Origin: an uncultured Eubacteriales bacterium
GTDB lineage: Bacteria; Bacillota; Clostridia; Oscillospirales; Acutalibacteraceae
Assembly: GCA_900540085.1 (NCBI GenBank)
Contig: UQEU01000014.1
Span: forward strand, 1-34,353
Length of the DNA stretch: 34,353 nucleotides
Direction of reading: 5' to 3'
Shown: positions 6,169 to 15,731 of the stretch, in pieces
How positions within the stretch are numbered: the first letter of the stretch is position 1
How the letters are laid out: each line of letters opens with the position of its first letter
Notes under the pieces: generated by a model
Database searches by the model: none
Told to the model about the DNA's origin: nothing
What the model saw: the letters and a program-made list of their open reading frames with translations, nothing else
Position numbers and translations under genes: made by a program

Positions 6169-8214
6169 TTATTCAGCGTCCTCTTCTTCAGAAGTTTCTT
6201 CTTCATCTTCAGAAAGGAGAGCTTTCATAGAAAGGCTTACATGTTTTTTGTCAAAGTCGATACCGATGATACGGAATTCAACTTCGTCGCCTACTTTAAG
6301 AACATCAGCAGGTGTCTTTACTCTTTCGTTTGAAATTTCAGAAACATGGATTAAACCTTGAATACCCGGAATAACAGTTGCAAAAGCACCAAATGCAGTA
6401 ACACCTGTGATTGTGCCTTTAAGGTCTGTTCCTTCAGGATAATCTCTCTTAAGGATTTCCCACGGGTTATCTTCAACTTTTTTAAAGCTGAATGAAATTC
6501 TGTCGTTGTCAAGTGACTTAACAGTTACTTCAACAGTGTCGCCTACATTTACAACTTCTGACGGATGTTTAATTCTGTTCCATGAAAGTTCTGAAATGTG
6601 AATCATACCTACTACGCCGCCGATATCTACAAATGCGCCGTAGTTTGTGAGTGATTTAACAACACCTGTGTATTTTTCGCCTACTGCGAGTTTAGCAAGA
6701 AGAGCCTCTTTAGCTGCTTTTCTTTCTGCGTTCAAAACAACTTTGATTGAGCCTTTTGCTCTTCTGCGTTGAGTGTTAAGGTCAATAATTTTGAACTTAA
6801 CTGTTGTGCCTACCATAACTGAAAGGTCTTCGTCTCTTGAAAGACCTGTGAGTGCAGCCGGAATAAATACTGTTGTGCCTTTTGCAGCAACTACTATACC
6901 GCCTCTTACAACTCTTGTAACTTCACCTTCAAGAACTTCATCTGCTTCGCTTGCAGCAACAAGTTCGTCCCAGCCCTTAACTGCATCATAGAGCCTTTTT
7001 GAAAGTTTGAGTACACCGTCTTGGTCGTCTGTTTTCATAATAACGAGATTGAGTTCGTCGCCTACTGAAACTACATCGCTGCATTTGTCAGCATTACTTG
7101 CTGTAAGGTCTTCGAGAGAAATGACACCGGTATGTTTTCTGCCGTGAACATCTACAAAAACTTCTGTGTTTGTAACATTTACAACAGTACCTGTAACTAC
7201 CTTGCTGTTTTCTGTTTCATTGAAAGATGCTTCAAGCATCTCTTCGAAGGACGCCTCACCATCAGCAGATGCTTCAACAGCAGGCTCTGTATTAGCCTTT
7301 TCAGCAAGATCTGCTGTCTCCACAACTTCTTCAGTTACGGCTGAAGTTGTTTCAACTTCCTTTTCTAATTTTTCTTCGGACATGGAATTGAGTACCTCCT
7401 TGATTATCCCCGCCGGAGTCGATGCACCGGCAGTAACACCTATATGGGAATACGAAGTTAAGTCAATATCTTTTAACTCATCTGCAGTTTCAATGAGAAA
7501 AGTCTTTGAGTTATCTGCGCATACATCTTTTAATTTACAGGTGTTAGAACTATGCTTACCGCCTATGACTATCATAGCATCGCAAATCTTGGAAAGTTCA
7601 AACGCTTCTGACTGTCTTTCGGCTGTCGCACTGCATATTGTATCAAATATTTTGCAATTTGTACATACCTTTTCTATAATTTTCTCGCATTTTTTCCACT
7701 CTTTTTTACTGAAAGTGGTTTGCGATACACAAATTGAGCTGTTTTTGTCTATTATTGGATTTGTTTTTAAAATATTTTTAAGTTCATCTTCGTTTTTAAA
7801 AACAAAAGACACACCTTTACAATAGCTTCTTATCCCTTTTACTTCGGGATGATTTTCATCGCCTGCTATTAAAACAACACAATCTTCATTCTGTTCTTTT
7901 ACAATTTTATGAATTTTCAAAACAAACGGACAAGTGGCATTGCAGTAATTGATATTTTTTTCTTCGAGTTCATCTATATATTTTTTAGGAACGCCGTGAG
8001 TTCTTACAACAACAGTATAGTCATTCGGCACTTCGGAAATATCATCTACTATTTTTACGCCTTTTGATATTAAATCAAGAACTAACTGCGGATTATGAAT
8101 TATGGGACCTAAAGTGCAAACCTTTTCGCCTTTTCCCACAAGTTCATATATCAAATTTACGGCTCTGTCAACACCGAAGCAAAAACCTGCCGTTTTTGCA
8201 ACACTTATTTTCAC
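6169..8214 (-). CDS. ispH: Bifunctional IspH (HMBPP reductase)-ribosomal protein S1 fusion
   Basis: A 681-residue fusion. Residues 1-280 are IspH, the [4Fe-4S] enzyme that makes IPP and DMAPP from HMBPP in the MEP pathway. The three cluster cysteines are present (C12, C95, C194), as are substrate-site histidines (H40, H73, H122) and E124 in a HPEV motif. An acidic linker (about 280-335) leads into four S1 RNA-binding repeats (about 336-406, 426-493, 512-579, 596-665). The last two are the most canonical, with GAFVDI/GAFATV and IHxSE motifs. A Glu/Asp tail ends the protein. This fusion is known from clostridia. The start is GTG, supported by GGAGG 7 bases upstream and a GTGA overlap with the plsC stop. 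S1 repeats would bind mRNA on the 30S subunit; why they are joined to an isoprenoid enzyme is not known. Confidence 0.95.
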   Translation of the reverse strand: MKISVAKTAGFCFGVDRAVNLIYELVGKGEKVCTLGPIIHNPQLVLDLISKGVKIVDDISEVPNDYTVVVRTHGVPKKYIDELEEKNINYCNATCPFVLKIHKIVKEQNEDCVVLIAGDENHPEVKGIRSYCKGVSFVFKNEDELKNILKTNPIIDKNSSICVSQTTFSKKEWKKCEKIIEKVCTNCKIFDTICSATAERQSEAFELSKICDAMIVIGGKHSSNTCKLKDVCADNSKTFLIETADELKDIDLTSYSHIGVTAGASTPAGIIKEVLNSMSEEKLEKEVETTSAVTEEVVETADLAEKANTEPAVEASADGEASFEEMLEASFNETENSKVVTGTVVNVTNTEVFVDVHGRKHTGVISLEDLTASNADKCSDVVSVGDELNLVIMKTDDQDGVLKLSKRLYDAVKGWDELVAASEADEVLEGEVTRVVRGGIVVAAKGTTVFIPAALTGLSRDEDLSVMVGTTVKFKIIDLNTQRRRAKGSIKVVLNAERKAAKEALLAKLAVGEKYTGVVKSLTNYGAFVDIGGVVGMIHISELSWNRIKHPSEVVNVGDTVEVTVKSLDNDRISFSFKKVEDNPWEILKRDYPEGTDLKGTITGVTAFGAFATVIPGIQGLIHVSEISNERVKTPADVLKVGDEVEFRIIGIDFDKKHVSLSMKALLSEDEEETSEEEDAE

Positions 8215-8855
8215 TCTTCTGCCTCCCAGAGTTCTATAATTTTATTCATTACTTTATTTGCAGCATCTTTAATTTCAGACGGTTTTCCTTCATCGCTTAT
8301 AGCAAGGTCTTCATTTTTAATGACTTCACCGTAAGAAACGACAACTTTTTTAAACGGTTTTATTTTACCGTGACAATGAATTGCAACAGGCAAAACATCT
8401 GCTCCCGTTGCTTTTGCAATAACGGCAACACCTGCTTTTGCTCTTTGAGGAACACCGTTTTTATCTTTAACTCTTCTTCCTTCGGGACAAATTGCCATAA
8501 CATGCCCCTCTTCAATAATCTTGATACCATAGTCAATGGCAGAAATATCGCCCTTGCCTCGTTTTACAGGGAAACCGTAAAGATGAGTTATAACCCACGC
8601 AACAATAGGATTTTGGAAAAGTTCGACTTTTGCCATAAAATGAAGCGACGGAACGCATTTCGGTATAGCGACAAAAACAGGGTCGAGCATACTGGTATGG
8701 TTAACTGCAACTATGTAGTTTGTCTTATCTTTCGGTACATTTTCAAGTCCTTTAAACTCAATTTTATACAACCCTTTAAAAATCGGACCGAAAACATTTT
8801 TTACAAAAGAATAAAATTTATAGTGTTTTATTGTACTGTAATCAAACTCTTTCAT
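8211..8855 (-). CDS. plsC: 1-acyl-sn-glycerol-3-phosphate acyltransferase
   Basis: A 214-residue PlsC-type acyltransferase that acylates lysophosphatidic acid to phosphatidic acid at the inner face of the membrane. The catalytic H(x)4D motif is NHTSMLD (H53, D58). The acyl/phosphate-binding block EGRR follows at 125-128, and VKRGKGD near 97-103 fits the third family block. The start overlaps the end of cmk by 14 bases and has the strong site GAGGAGA; its stop overlaps the ispH GTG start by 4 bases. The tight packing indicates one transcript and probably coupled translation. Confidence 0.93.
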   Translation of the reverse strand: MKEFDYSTIKHYKFYSFVKNVFGPIFKGLYKIEFKGLENVPKDKTNYIVAVNHTSMLDPVFVAIPKCVPSLHFMAKVELFQNPIVAWVITHLYGFPVKRGKGDISAIDYGIKIIEEGHVMAICPEGRRVKDKNGVPQRAKAGVAVIAKATGADVLPVAIHCHGKIKPFKKVVVSYGEVIKNEDLAISDEGKPSEIKDAANKVMNKIIELWEAEE

Positions 8856-9516
8856 TTAATTTCTCCTCAACAATTTCAATCAATTTATCAACAGACTCTT
8901 CCAAACCTAAATTTGAAGTATCAAACATTACGGAATCTTCGGCAGGTTTAAGCGGTGCTATATCTCGGTGTGAGTCTTGATAATCTCTTTTTTCAATATC
9001 TTCCAAAACATCGTTATAATCAACTTTTTCGCCTTTTTCAACGAGTTCTTTATATCTTCTGTTTGCTCTGCACTCTGCCGATGCAAAAAGAAAAATTTTA
9101 ACATCCGCATTTGGCAAAACTACTGTTGCAATATCTCTTCCGTCCATAAGAATATTGTTATTTTCAGCAATATTTCTTTGCAAATCAAGAAGATAATTTC
9201 TTACATACGGAATTTTTGAAACAAGTGAAGCCGCCATTGAAATTTCGGGTGTACGGATTTTTTCGCTGACATCTTCATCTGAAAGATAAACTTTTTGAGT
9301 ACCGTTTTCAAAGCCTAATCTTACACTGATTTTTGAAACGACTGACTTTACGCTTTCTTCATCGGTCAAATCAATATTTTCTCTTGTACACGCAAGTGCA
9401 ATTGTTCTGTACAAAGCACCTGTATCAACATATATATACCCAAGTTTTTTTGCAGCACCTTTAGCAACTGTGCTTTTTCCTGCACCTGCAGGCCCGTCAA
9501 TAGCAATATTTATCAT
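8842..9516 (-). CDS. cmk: Cytidylate kinase
   Basis: A 224-residue nucleoside monophosphate kinase that phosphorylates CMP and dCMP with ATP. The P-loop GPAGAGKST occupies residues 8-16, followed by the YVDTGALYR block that binds CMP, an internal DGRDIATVV motif, and the RRYKEL lid segment; all are in the family's order. Length is normal. The start has GAGGTTAAAGGT upstream. It sits 15 bases behind the BaiN-like gene and overlaps plsC. The order flavoprotein-cmk-plsC-ispH/S1 is a familiar clostridial arrangement. Confidence 0.96.
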   Translation of the reverse strand: MINIAIDGPAGAGKSTVAKGAAKKLGYIYVDTGALYRTIALACTRENIDLTDEESVKSVVSKISVRLGFENGTQKVYLSDEDVSEKIRTPEISMAASLVSKIPYVRNYLLDLQRNIAENNNILMDGRDIATVVLPNADVKIFLFASAECRANRRYKELVEKGEKVDYNDVLEDIEKRDYQDSHRDIAPLKPAEDSVMFDTSNLGLEESVDKLIEIVEEKLNERV

Positions 9517-9531
9517 ACCTTTAACCTCACA

Positions 9532-10755
9532 TCACATATTTTTACCGCAAAGATAACCTGTCGAAAAAGCAATTTGCAAATTGAAACCGCCCGTATATGC
9601 ATCGACATCTATTATTTCCCCTGCGAAATACAAATTATCAACTAATTTAGACTTCATTGTTTTAGGCTCAATTTCATCAACCGAAATACCGCCTCTTGTA
9701 ATGATTGCTTCTTCAATCGGTCTAAATCCTGTCAAATCAAGCGTCATATCTTTTATTGTTTCAACAAGTTTAATCCTTTCGGATTTTGTTATTTGGTTTA
9801 CTTTCTTTTTAGCGTCAATTCCCGACAATCTGACAATAACGGGAACAAGTTTTGACGGCAACAGTTTTGACAAAGAATTTATGAAATCTTTATTTGCGTT
9901 TTCCTTGAAATCTCTTTGTATTCTTTTATCAAGTTTGTCGTCGTTAAGAGCAGGTTTCAAGTCTATATGTAATTTATAGCTTTTACCGTCAAATGACTTA
10001 ATACGGCTTGACGACGACAAAATCATCGGCCCTGAAACGCCGAAATGCGTGAAAAGCATTTCTCCGAAATCACTGTAAATTTCTTTACTGCCGTCAAAAA
10101 CTTTAATTGCAACATTTTTCAGCGACAAACCCTGAAGTTCGTCAATAAAATTTTGCCGTGCATTAAGTCCGACAAGTCCCGGTTTGAGTTGAGTTACGGT
10201 ATGGCCGACCTTCTTTGCAAAACGGTAACCGTCTCCGTCGGAACCTGTTCCCAGATAACTCAATCCCCCTGTTGCAATGCACAAAGCGTCACAGTAGATT
10301 TTTTCACCATTTTCCAAAATAACACTGCTGATTTTATTATTTTCTGTTTCAATATCGACTGCCTTTGAAAAAACGAACTTTACTCCGCTGTTTTTTGCAT
10401 ACTTTACCAAAGCGTCAACTATATCAACTGCCTTATCTGACTGAGGAAAAACTCTTCCTCCCCTTTCAACTTTTGTGGCAACTCCCAAATCTTCAAACAG
10501 AGCAATGGTATCATACGGCATAAAAGAGGAAAAAGCACTGTACAAAAAGCGATTATTGACAGTAACATTTTCTATTAAATCGTTGACATCGAACATTGCG
10601 TTGGTGACATTGCACCTGCCCTTACCCGTAATCATTATTTTTCGTCCGGGTCTGTTCATTTTTTCAATTAAAACAACATCGTTGCCGTTTAAAGCACTTG
10701 TTGCGGCAGCCATCATACCTGCTGCGCCGGCTCCGATTACTACAATTTTTTTCAT
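9532..10755 (-). CDS. BaiN/YhiN (HI0933) family FAD-dependent oxidoreductase
   Basis: A 407-residue flavoprotein. The Rossmann motif GAGAAG (8-13) and the acidic end of the second strand bind FAD. The family signature GRKIMITGKGRCNVTN lies at 37-52. The C-terminal part contains TRGGISVDEI and an FAGEIIDVDAYTGGFNLQ-type block that closes the FAD site, as in HI0933-like proteins. Members have been called aminoacetone oxidase or BaiN (bile-acid dehydroxylation), but for most the substrate is unknown, so no specific reaction is assigned. The genome context (cmk, plsC, ispH) is conserved in clostridia and does not itself reveal the substrate. It is the first gene of the run; no clear promoter was found in the AT-rich 98 bases upstream. 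Confidence 0.9.
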   Translation of the reverse strand: MKKIVVIGAGAAGMMAAATSALNGNDVVLIEKMNRPGRKIMITGKGRCNVTNAMFDVNDLIENVTVNNRFLYSAFSSFMPYDTIALFEDLGVATKVERGGRVFPQSDKAVDIVDALVKYAKNSGVKFVFSKAVDIETENNKISSVILENGEKIYCDALCIATGGLSYLGTGSDGDGYRFAKKVGHTVTQLKPGLVGLNARQNFIDELQGLSLKNVAIKVFDGSKEIYSDFGEMLFTHFGVSGPMILSSSSRIKSFDGKSYKLHIDLKPALNDDKLDKRIQRDFKENANKDFINSLSKLLPSKLVPVIVRLSGIDAKKKVNQITKSERIKLVETIKDMTLDLTGFRPIEEAIITRGGISVDEIEPKTMKSKLVDNLYFAGEIIDVDAYTGGFNLQIAFSTGYLCGKNM

Positions 10756-10853
10756 ACTTCACCGTATTCTCAATTTTTAAAACCAAAATACACTGATAAA
10801 CTTAATACATATTTTATACATTAGGTTTAAAAATAATTTCTAAATATTATAAA

Positions 10854-12749
10854 TTAATTTTCAAGTAAAGTCAATTCACTGTCCATACTGTCCCATTTAT
10901 CATAAAGTATTTCAAGATAGTTTGACAATTTATCAAGTTCTGCCGTTTTTTCAAGTAAAAGCTCATACTCCAAATTGTCTGCAAGTTCTGTATTCAAATC
11001 GTTTATTCTGTTTTCGGTACTTTCTATTTCCGTTTGTATTTTTTCAAGTGAAGTCTTAAGTTTTCTGGTTTTTGAAGCAATTTCTTTTTTTAGTTTATAA
11101 TCATTAGTTTTTGATTTTTGCTTTGTTTCCTTTACTTGTTCGACAACAGTTCTTTTTTCATAATAATAATCGTAATTTCCCGAAAAACTTACAGTTTCAT
11201 CACTTTTAAGTTCAACAATTCTTGTGGCAAGTTTATTGATAAAATATCTGTCGTGCGACACAATAAGCATTGTACCCCTGTAATCAAGAAGTGTATTTTC
11301 AAGTTCCTCACGGGAAGCAGAATCCAAATGGTTTGTAGGCTCGTCAAGAAGCAGGAAATTGTACCCGCCAAGCATAAGTTTCAGCAAGGCAACTCTTGCT
11401 CTTTCTCCGCCTGAACACTTTGACAACGGCTTAAATACGCTATCGCCTTTAAACAAAAACGATGCCAAAGATGAACGCACTGCTGTTTCGGTCATATTTG
11501 GAAAAGTTGACCACACTTCTTCAAGTGCAGTATTTTTTAAATTCAGTTTTTCCTGTACCTGATCAAAATATCCGACAGAAACATTTGACCCGAACTTGAT
11601 ATTTCCGTTATCGGAGGAATAATCTCCCATAATCGTCTTGAGCAAAGTTGTTTTTCCGCAACCGTTTGCACCGAGTAAAAATACACGCTCACCTTTTTTT
11701 ATATACAAATTTGCATTTTCAAAAATCTTTTTTTCTGCAAAAGATTTTGAAATGTTTTCAGCAAGCAAAACATCTTCGCCGCTGACCATCTTGGGTACAA
11801 AACTGAAATGCACTTTTTCAACCGCACTGTCGGGAACAACCAACTGTGCTTTAATTCTCTCTACAACTTTTTCTTTGCTTTCGGCAGTTTTGATATTTTT
11901 TTCTCTGTTCCATCTTCTCTGCTGTTCGATAATGCCTTCAAGTCTTTCAATTTCTTTCATATCATTTTTATACTTTTCGGCAATCGCTTTTTGTTCAGCC
12001 TCTTTTTTCTTTAAGAAAACGGAATAGTTCCCTATAAAGCAAGATACTTTTTCATTTTCAAGTTCTATTGTTTTTGTCGTAACTTTATCCAAAAAATATC
12101 GGTCGTGAGAAATAATGATTGCTGAACCTTTATAATCGGTCAAAAAGTTTTCAAGCCATTCAACTGCATCAATATCCAAATGGTTTGTAGGCTCGTCAAG
12201 CAACAACAAATCGGCTTTCGACAAAAGGAGTTTCGCAAGTATGAGTTTAGATTTCTGTCCTCCGCTTAATTTTGAAGTGCTTTTTTCAAACTCATTTTCT
12301 GCAAAACCGAGTCCCACAAGCGTACTTTTTGTAAGACTCTTATAGGTAAGTCCTCCCTCTTTAACAAAAAGGTCATTTAAAAACTCCTGTCTTGCTATGA
12401 GTTCAGTCATATTCCCTGCTCCGTTTTGAAGTTTAAAGGATATTTCATTCAACTCATTTTCCATATCTATTAAATTTTGAAAGCACGAAATGAGTTCGTC
12501 ATATACGGACTTTGAGTCAGAACAGGAATGTTGTTCCATATATCCGACCTTTGCATTTTTTGAAACAAACGCACCGCCCGTATCTGCACGATACTCGCCT
12601 GTAATTATTTTAAACAAAGAAGTTTTACCGACGCCGTTTGCACCGACAAAACCTACCTTTTCATTTTCTTTAACATCGAACGCAACATTTGAGAACAATG
12701 TTCTTTCTCCGAAAGACAAACTCAAATTTTGCACTGATAAAACTGCCAT
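10854..12749 (-). CDS. ABC-F family ATPase (ribosome-associated)
   Basis: A 631-residue soluble protein with two ABC cassettes and no membrane segments. Cassette 1 has Walker A GANGVGKT (36-43), signature LSGGQ and LLLDEPTNHLD. Cassette 2 has GANGCGKT, signature CSGGE and again LLLDEPTNHLD. The lysine/glutamate-rich helical linker between them and the coiled-coil C-terminus (last about 90 residues, after a lysine-rich stretch) mark it as ABC-F, whose members bind the ribosomal E site and tune translation or protect against antibiotics. The layout resembles the YdiF/Uup group; housekeeping rather than resistance is the safer reading. The ribosome binding site is AGGAG. No terminator is obvious behind it, so read-through into the next minus-strand genes is possible. 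Confidence 0.9.
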   Translation of the reverse strand: MAVLSVQNLSLSFGERTLFSNVAFDVKENEKVGFVGANGVGKTSLFKIITGEYRADTGGAFVSKNAKVGYMEQHSCSDSKSVYDELISCFQNLIDMENELNEISFKLQNGAGNMTELIARQEFLNDLFVKEGGLTYKSLTKSTLVGLGFAENEFEKSTSKLSGGQKSKLILAKLLLSKADLLLLDEPTNHLDIDAVEWLENFLTDYKGSAIIISHDRYFLDKVTTKTIELENEKVSCFIGNYSVFLKKKEAEQKAIAEKYKNDMKEIERLEGIIEQQRRWNREKNIKTAESKEKVVERIKAQLVVPDSAVEKVHFSFVPKMVSGEDVLLAENISKSFAEKKIFENANLYIKKGERVFLLGANGCGKTTLLKTIMGDYSSDNGNIKFGSNVSVGYFDQVQEKLNLKNTALEEVWSTFPNMTETAVRSSLASFLFKGDSVFKPLSKCSGGERARVALLKLMLGGYNFLLLDEPTNHLDSASREELENTLLDYRGTMLIVSHDRYFINKLATRIVELKSDETVSFSGNYDYYYEKRTVVEQVKETKQKSKTNDYKLKKEIASKTRKLKTSLEKIQTEIESTENRINDLNTELADNLEYELLLEKTAELDKLSNYLEILYDKWDSMDSELTLLEN

Positions 12750-12797
12750 TTCTATAACTCCTATTTTTAATTCCGTAATATTTTACTATAAAATATC

Positions 12798-12826
12798 TTG
12801 AAAGTGAAGATGCTTTTTGTTAATAT
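12798..12826 (+). promoter_or_regulatory. Candidate promoter for manA
   Basis: TTGAAA (12798-12803), a 17-base spacer and TAATAT (12821-12826) would start transcription about 14 bases before the ATG at 12847, giving a very short leader. Confidence 0.5.
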
Positions 12827-12846
12827 TTATTGCGAAGGTGATTTTT

Positions 12847-13794
12847 ATGTATATTATGAAGCTGAAACCCGCTTTAAAAGACAACATTTGGGGCGGTACA
12901 AAGTTAAAAAACGATTATGATTTTAAAACAGACTTAAAAATTATAGCTGAAGCTTGGACTCTTTCCTGTCACAAAGACGGAGAAAATATTATTGAAAACG
13001 GAGAATTTAAAGGTTCATCTTTCACAGACTATATTAATGCTCACAAAACTGTTTTAGGAAAAAAAGCCGAAAAATACGACGATTTTCCGATACTTATAAA
13101 ACTTATTGATGCAAAAAACGATTTGTCAATTCAGGTGCATCCGAACGATGAATACGCAAAAAAATATGAAAACGAATTCGGCAAAACTGAAATGTGGTAT
13201 GTCGTAGATGCCGAAAAAGACGCAAAACTTATTTACGGCTTTAAAGAAAAAATATCTAAAGAAGACTTTAAAAACGCTATCGAAAGCAACACTTTACTTG
13301 ATGTTTTAAATATTGTAAATGTGAAACAAGGCGATGTATTTTTCATTGAAGCCGGCACTGTTCACGCTATCGGAAAAGGCGTATTTATAGCGGAAATACA
13401 ACAAAACTCAAACTCAACTTACAGAGTATATGACTACAACAGGCTCGGAAATGACGGAAAACCGAGAGAACTTCACATTCAAAAAGCACTTGATACCGCA
13501 GTTACTGAACCGCCGAAAAGCAAGACAACGGCAGAAAGTCAACCCGAAAAAATTGAAAACGCAACAAAACAACTTTTAAAGCAATGCGACTTATTCACGG
13601 TTTACATTTACGAAATTGACGGAAAAATAAATCTTTTTGCCGATGAAAATTCTTTTATAAACATATTGGTAATTGACGGAAGCGGAAAGATTGACGATAT
13701 GGAATTTAAAAAAGGCGACAGTTTCTTCATTCCTTCTTCTTTCGGAAATTTTGAAATTGACGCAAAAGCAAAATTATTGGTAACTTCATTATAA
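12847..13794 (+). CDS. manA: Mannose-6-phosphate isomerase, class I (short form)
   Basis: A 315-residue zinc enzyme of the cupin fold that interconverts fructose-6-phosphate and mannose-6-phosphate. The metal ligands are readable: Q96 and H98 in SIQVHPND, E115 in GKTEMWY, and H173 in AGTVHAIG. The QNSNSTYRVYDYNR block (186-199) carries the active-site arginine. The size matches the short Bacillus-type enzymes rather than the longer E. coli type. ATG 12847 was chosen because AAGGTGA lies 5 bases upstream; an in-frame TTG at 12817 would sit inside the candidate promoter. It may feed mannose into glycolysis or make precursor for GDP-mannose and surface glycans; no other mannose genes are nearby to decide. 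Confidence 0.93.
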   Translation: MYIMKLKPALKDNIWGGTKLKNDYDFKTDLKIIAEAWTLSCHKDGENIIENGEFKGSSFTDYINAHKTVLGKKAEKYDDFPILIKLIDAKNDLSIQVHPNDEYAKKYENEFGKTEMWYVVDAEKDAKLIYGFKEKISKEDFKNAIESNTLLDVLNIVNVKQGDVFFIEAGTVHAIGKGVFIAEIQQNSNSTYRVYDYNRLGNDGKPRELHIQKALDTAVTEPPKSKTTAESQPEKIENATKQLLKQCDLFTVYIYEIDGKINLFADENSFINILVIDGSGKIDDMEFKKGDSFFIPSSFGNFEIDAKAKLLVTSL

Positions 13795-13880
13795 AATTCA
13801 ATAAAACTTCAAATATAAATGTATAAAAATCATTTTAATGTTACATAATACTAATGATTTTATATACAGGAGATGAAGTT

Positions 13881-14090
13881 ATGAATATCATAAACAAAAT
13901 TGCACTTATACTGACTGTTATCGGCGGTATAAACTGGGGTTCGATAGGACTTTTCAAATTTGATATTGTTGCTTGGATTTGTTCGGGACAAGACTCGATT
14001 TTGGCAAGAATTATCTATACTTTAGTCGGTATTGCAGCAGTTTGGTGCATTTCGTTACTTTTCACAACAAACAAATACATTGAAGAATAA
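13881..14090 (+). CDS. DUF378 family small membrane protein (YuzA-like)
   Basis: A 69-residue protein with two membrane helices (about 5-25 and 42-62). The pattern NWGSIGLFKFDIVAW followed by ARIIYTLVGIAAVW is characteristic of DUF378 proteins, whose function is unknown. ATG 13881 is preferred over an in-frame ATG at 13854 because AGGAG lies 8 bases before it. It is followed immediately by a terminator shared with the convergent flippase gene. No membrane or stress function can be inferred from the sequence. Confidence 0.85.
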   Translation: MNIINKIALILTVIGGINWGSIGLFKFDIVAWICSGQDSILARIIYTLVGIAAVWCISLLFTTNKYIEE

Positions 14091-14136
14091 AACAAACAGA
14101 CACATCAACTTTTAAAGTAAAATGTGTCTGTTTGTT
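14091..14136. terminator. Bidirectional terminator between DUF378 gene and flippase gene
   Basis: A 15-bp perfect stem (AACAAACAGACACAT and its complement) around a 16-base loop sits exactly between two convergent stop codons, with T-rich sequence on the plus side and a shorter T-rich run on the minus side. Confidence 0.85.
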
Positions 14137-14139
14137 ATT

Positions 14140-15681
14140 TTATTTGTTTAAAAACTTAAATCTTTTTCCCGTAAATTGATTTAACAAACCGACAAATGAT
14201 TTGAATTCATCTGTTTTTCTGAAAAGTAAAAAGAAAATAGTATTAGGAACAACAAAACTCAAAAGAAGCCTTGCAACAATCGTCAAAATTATTGAGTCAA
14301 AACTGAAATTTGTGACAAATATATTCAGCGCACACGAAACAACCGTAACGACGGTATATATAGCAAGTTTTTTCATATATTTTTTTGAACTTGTTTTAAA
14401 TAAAACAGAGAAAAGATTTTTCAAAAGCCACGGCAAACCGATGATACTCATACTCAAAACGGTAGAAAGAAGTATTCCGTAATATCCGATATAATTTACC
14501 ATCAGTAAATTCAAAGCAAGATTTGCCAAAGCAGTAACAAGCACTCTGTACTTGTCCTGTTTCCAAATTCCCGCCGCATCTTTATATGTTATCAAAACAG
14601 AACTTATTTGTCTTACATAAAAATATATACAAAACAGAATTACCATTCCGTACGGCAGCATATTTTCTTTACCAACCCAAAGTTCCATAAACGGTTGATA
14701 CAAAGAAGCAAAGCAAGATACACAAAATGCCGAAATCCACGCAATGACAAATGTAAACTTGTTTAAGTCCTTGAGATTTTTTTCTTTGCTTTCTGTAAAT
14801 ATACTGTTGCCTATACCTGCCAAAGAAGATGTCGTTATCAGTGCAACAAAACCGTAAACTGCATTCATCACAAAACAATAGTTTTGATAAATGCTGAGAG
14901 CAGTCAACCCTAAAAAAGCAGAAATAACGATTGTATCGGATGAATCGAGAACAATATTTCCAAGTTTTGACGCAAACAAGTCAGCAACTCTTTTGTTGAT
15001 TTTTCTTACTTCGGTTTTCTCAAGTTTTCCTCTTGCTTTATATTGTGGATACATTTTATTTACAACTAAAGCAATAACTATATTGGCAACTACTCTTGTA
15101 ACTAGAGACACAATTAAATAGTAGTAATAATTTTTAAAAACGACAAGAACAAAAATCTGCAAAGCATACTTAACCGTATTTAAAACAACATCTACTTTAT
15201 TTACAACATCTATTCTCTGATGAACATCCAAAAGACATATTTTGTAAGAAAAAAGCCAATATGACAAAACAGAAATAGACAAATTCATCAAATACAAAAT
15301 ATATACATTCATATCCGACGGTACATCGCCACTGATAAGTTTCGGAATATACGGTGTGATTGCCAAACCGACAATAAGAATTACTACTCCTATGACTCTG
15401 TAATATATTTTATACAACTGCATCAATGCACAGACTCTTTTTGTGTCGTTTTCAGCAACAGGCTTATACATACTGAAAACAAGCGCAGAACCTACTCCGA
15501 GTTCTGCAAGACTCAAAACAGACAAAACAGAAAAGAAAAGGCTGTTAAGTCCGAGATACTCCATTCCGAGTATATACATCATAACAGTACGCATAATAAA
15601 CGGAATGATTAAGTTATATATTTTACTTATTGAGCCGAAAAAAATGTTTCTGGCAGTATTTTTGGTTCGTTCCAACTTCAT
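14140..15681 (-). CDS. Wzx-like polysaccharide flippase (MOP/PST superfamily)
   Basis: A 513-residue integral membrane protein with about 12-14 helices. The N-terminus (short basic lead, helix 1, then a YLGLNSLF stretch and LAELGVGSALVFSMYKP) is typical of lipid-linked oligosaccharide flippases of the Wzx/PST group. Such proteins move undecaprenyl-linked repeat units across the membrane for capsule, O-antigen-like or teichuronic-type polymers. The ribosome binding site AAAGGA is somewhat far from the ATG. The gene lies 50 bases behind a surface-protein gene with no terminator between, so the two are likely co-transcribed. No glycosyltransferases are nearby, which is unusual for a flippase gene. 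Confidence 0.87.
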   Translation of the reverse strand: MKLERTKNTARNIFFGSISKIYNLIIPFIMRTVMMYILGMEYLGLNSLFFSVLSVLSLAELGVGSALVFSMYKPVAENDTKRVCALMQLYKIYYRVIGVVILIVGLAITPYIPKLISGDVPSDMNVYILYLMNLSISVLSYWLFSYKICLLDVHQRIDVVNKVDVVLNTVKYALQIFVLVVFKNYYYYLIVSLVTRVVANIVIALVVNKMYPQYKARGKLEKTEVRKINKRVADLFASKLGNIVLDSSDTIVISAFLGLTALSIYQNYCFVMNAVYGFVALITTSSLAGIGNSIFTESKEKNLKDLNKFTFVIAWISAFCVSCFASLYQPFMELWVGKENMLPYGMVILFCIYFYVRQISSVLITYKDAAGIWKQDKYRVLVTALANLALNLLMVNYIGYYGILLSTVLSMSIIGLPWLLKNLFSVLFKTSSKKYMKKLAIYTVVTVVSCALNIFVTNFSFDSIILTIVARLLLSFVVPNTIFFLLFRKTDEFKSFVGLLNQFTGKRFKFLNK

Positions 15682-15731
15682 AGAACAATATCCTTTCAGT
15701 TTTGTGTAATGAAATATACAAAAGTTATTGT

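Noticed and set aside
7166..7825. Long open frame (219 codons) antisense to the IspH-S1 gene, and another (8064-8951) antisense to ispH/plsC
   Set aside because: They lie wholly opposite strongly recognised genes, lack ribosome binding sites and encode low-complexity Ser/Phe/Asn-rich translations typical of shadow frames.
12817..12846. TTG start for manA at 12817
   Set aside because: It lies within the predicted promoter and lacks a ribosome binding site; ATG 12847 has AAGGTGA 5 bases upstream.
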